Assembly: GCA_026984275.1 (NCBI GenBank)
Contig: JALSSM010000453.1
Location: forward strand, 1 to 6,523
DNA from: Gammaproteobacteria bacterium
Lineage (GTDB): Bacteria; Pseudomonadota; Gammaproteobacteria; CAJXQU01
DNA length: 6,523 nucleotides
Direction of reading: 5' to 3'
Shown here: positions 6,124 through 6,523 of the stretch, piece by piece
Position numbering within the stretch: the stretch's first letter is position 1
Layout: every line of letters starts with the position of its first letter
Translations under genes and position numbers: made by a program
The notes under the pieces: generated by a model
Databases searched by the model: none
Seen by the model: only the letters and a program-made list of their open reading frames with translations
Told to the model about the DNA's origin: nothing

Positions 6124-6152
6124 ATCATAGTGGTTGGAGAATCTCTGATCAA
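6124..6152 (-). promoter_or_regulatory. Sigma70-type promoter for accA-tilS
   Basis: Read on the minus strand, TTGATC (6147-6152) and TATGAT (6124-6129) are separated by exactly 17 bp, matching the -35 and -10 consensus at 4 of 6 and 5 of 6 positions. Transcription would start near 6117, leaving a leader of about 40 nt before the accA ATG. It lies in the 116-bp gap after dnaE, so accA and tilS can be transcribed independently of dnaE. Confidence 0.6.
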
Positions 6153-6194
6153 TTCCCGGTAATATCAGGAAAACGCTGACTGATCGGAGTTTTA

Positions 6195-6523
6195 TCAGTA
6201 TTCGATACGAACATGGTTTTCACCAAGTTTTTCTATGAGTTGATCCAGAAGACGATCAGGAAGTTGAACACGCCATTCCTTACCAAGACACAGTCGCGCA
6301 CGGGCTGTGCCATGATGGTAATCCAGCATAATCCTGCAAGCGCCCTGTTTATAGGGTGAAAGAATTTCCTGAAGCTCAGGTATGAATCCATTCAATCGGC
6401 CGTTTTTCATCTTATCGTGATCAATCCTGATCACGAGCTGTTTGGCATGATTTGTCCTTGATTTTTCAATATCGGCTATCTGATCAGCAATCATGGAAAA
6501 ACCGCCACTAAACTCATCTTCCT
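6195..6523 (-). CDS. dnaE: DNA polymerase III alpha subunit, C-terminal fragment (5' part outside window)
   Basis: The last 109 or so codons of the replicative polymerase catalytic subunit. The frame is open to the right edge, before the methionine at 6494, and begins EDEFSGGFSMIADQI, comparable to the FSGG segment near the end of E. coli DnaE. The tail LQEILSPYKQG...YHHGTARARLCLGKEWRVQLPDRLLDQL...ENHVRIEY lines up with the E. coli C-terminus (YYQRADARARLRFGATWRV, PSDRLLNDL, then EQVELEF). This region follows the OB fold and contributes to binding the tau subunit and the clamp in the holoenzyme. The gene directly precedes accA, a conserved gammaproteobacterial order. The polymerase active site is outside the window. 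No terminator with a T-run follows the stop. Confidence 0.95.
   Translation of the reverse strand, partial: EDEFSGGFSMIADQIADIEKSRTNHAKQLVIRIDHDKMKNGRLNGFIPELQEILSPYKQGACRIMLDYHHGTARARLCLGKEWRVQLPDRLLDQLIEKLGENHVRIEY

Noticed and set aside
6140..6194. Intrinsic terminator after dnaE
   Set aside because: A weak CTGAT/ATCAG dyad exists, but there is no GC-rich stem and no T-run on the minus strand; part of it overlaps the accA -35 element.

Overview
The window comes from a bacterial chromosome, most likely a moderately AT-leaning gammaproteobacterium. The best evidence is the minus-strand block at the right, which reads dnaE (C-terminus only), then accA, then tilS. This order and the protein sequences are typical of gammaproteobacteria: AccA has the same length as the E. 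coli protein, and the DnaE tail resembles the E. coli DnaE C-terminus. No IS element, CRISPR array, tRNA or rRNA gene is visible.

Layout: (i) 2-121, + strand, the last 39 codons of an unidentified gene. (ii) 191-2085, + strand, three tightly packed genes: a four-TM MotA/TolQ/ExbB-type channel subunit, a single-TM MotB/ExbD-like partner with an unusual periplasmic beta-type domain, and a two-TM protein of unknown family. (iii) 2086-2260, a 175-bp gap with a short perfect palindrome. (iv) 2261-3796, + strand, an exported protein with a periplasmic VWA domain, one TM helix and a cytoplasmic FHA domain. (v) 3793-5115, - strand, tilS, whose stop codon overlaps that of the VWA-FHA gene in a shared TTAA. 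(vi) 5119-6078, - strand, accA, with a good sigma70-type promoter at 6124-6152. (vii) 6195-6523, - strand, the 3' end of dnaE.

The minus-strand genes are housekeeping: replication, the first step of fatty acid synthesis, and lysidine modification of tRNA-Ile. The plus-strand genes look like a coherent accessory module that I cannot match to a named system. The first two encode the parts of an ion-driven rotary stator (pore threonines in the MotA/ExbB-like protein, a P-F-x-D motif at the membrane entry of its partner). The partner lacks an OmpA-type peptidoglycan-binding domain and instead carries a domain resembling YfaP/DUF2135. The VWA-TM-FHA protein could connect the periplasm to cytoplasmic phospho-threonine signalling. 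That the four genes form one machine is an inference from adjacency and topology. The individual domain calls rest on visible motifs.
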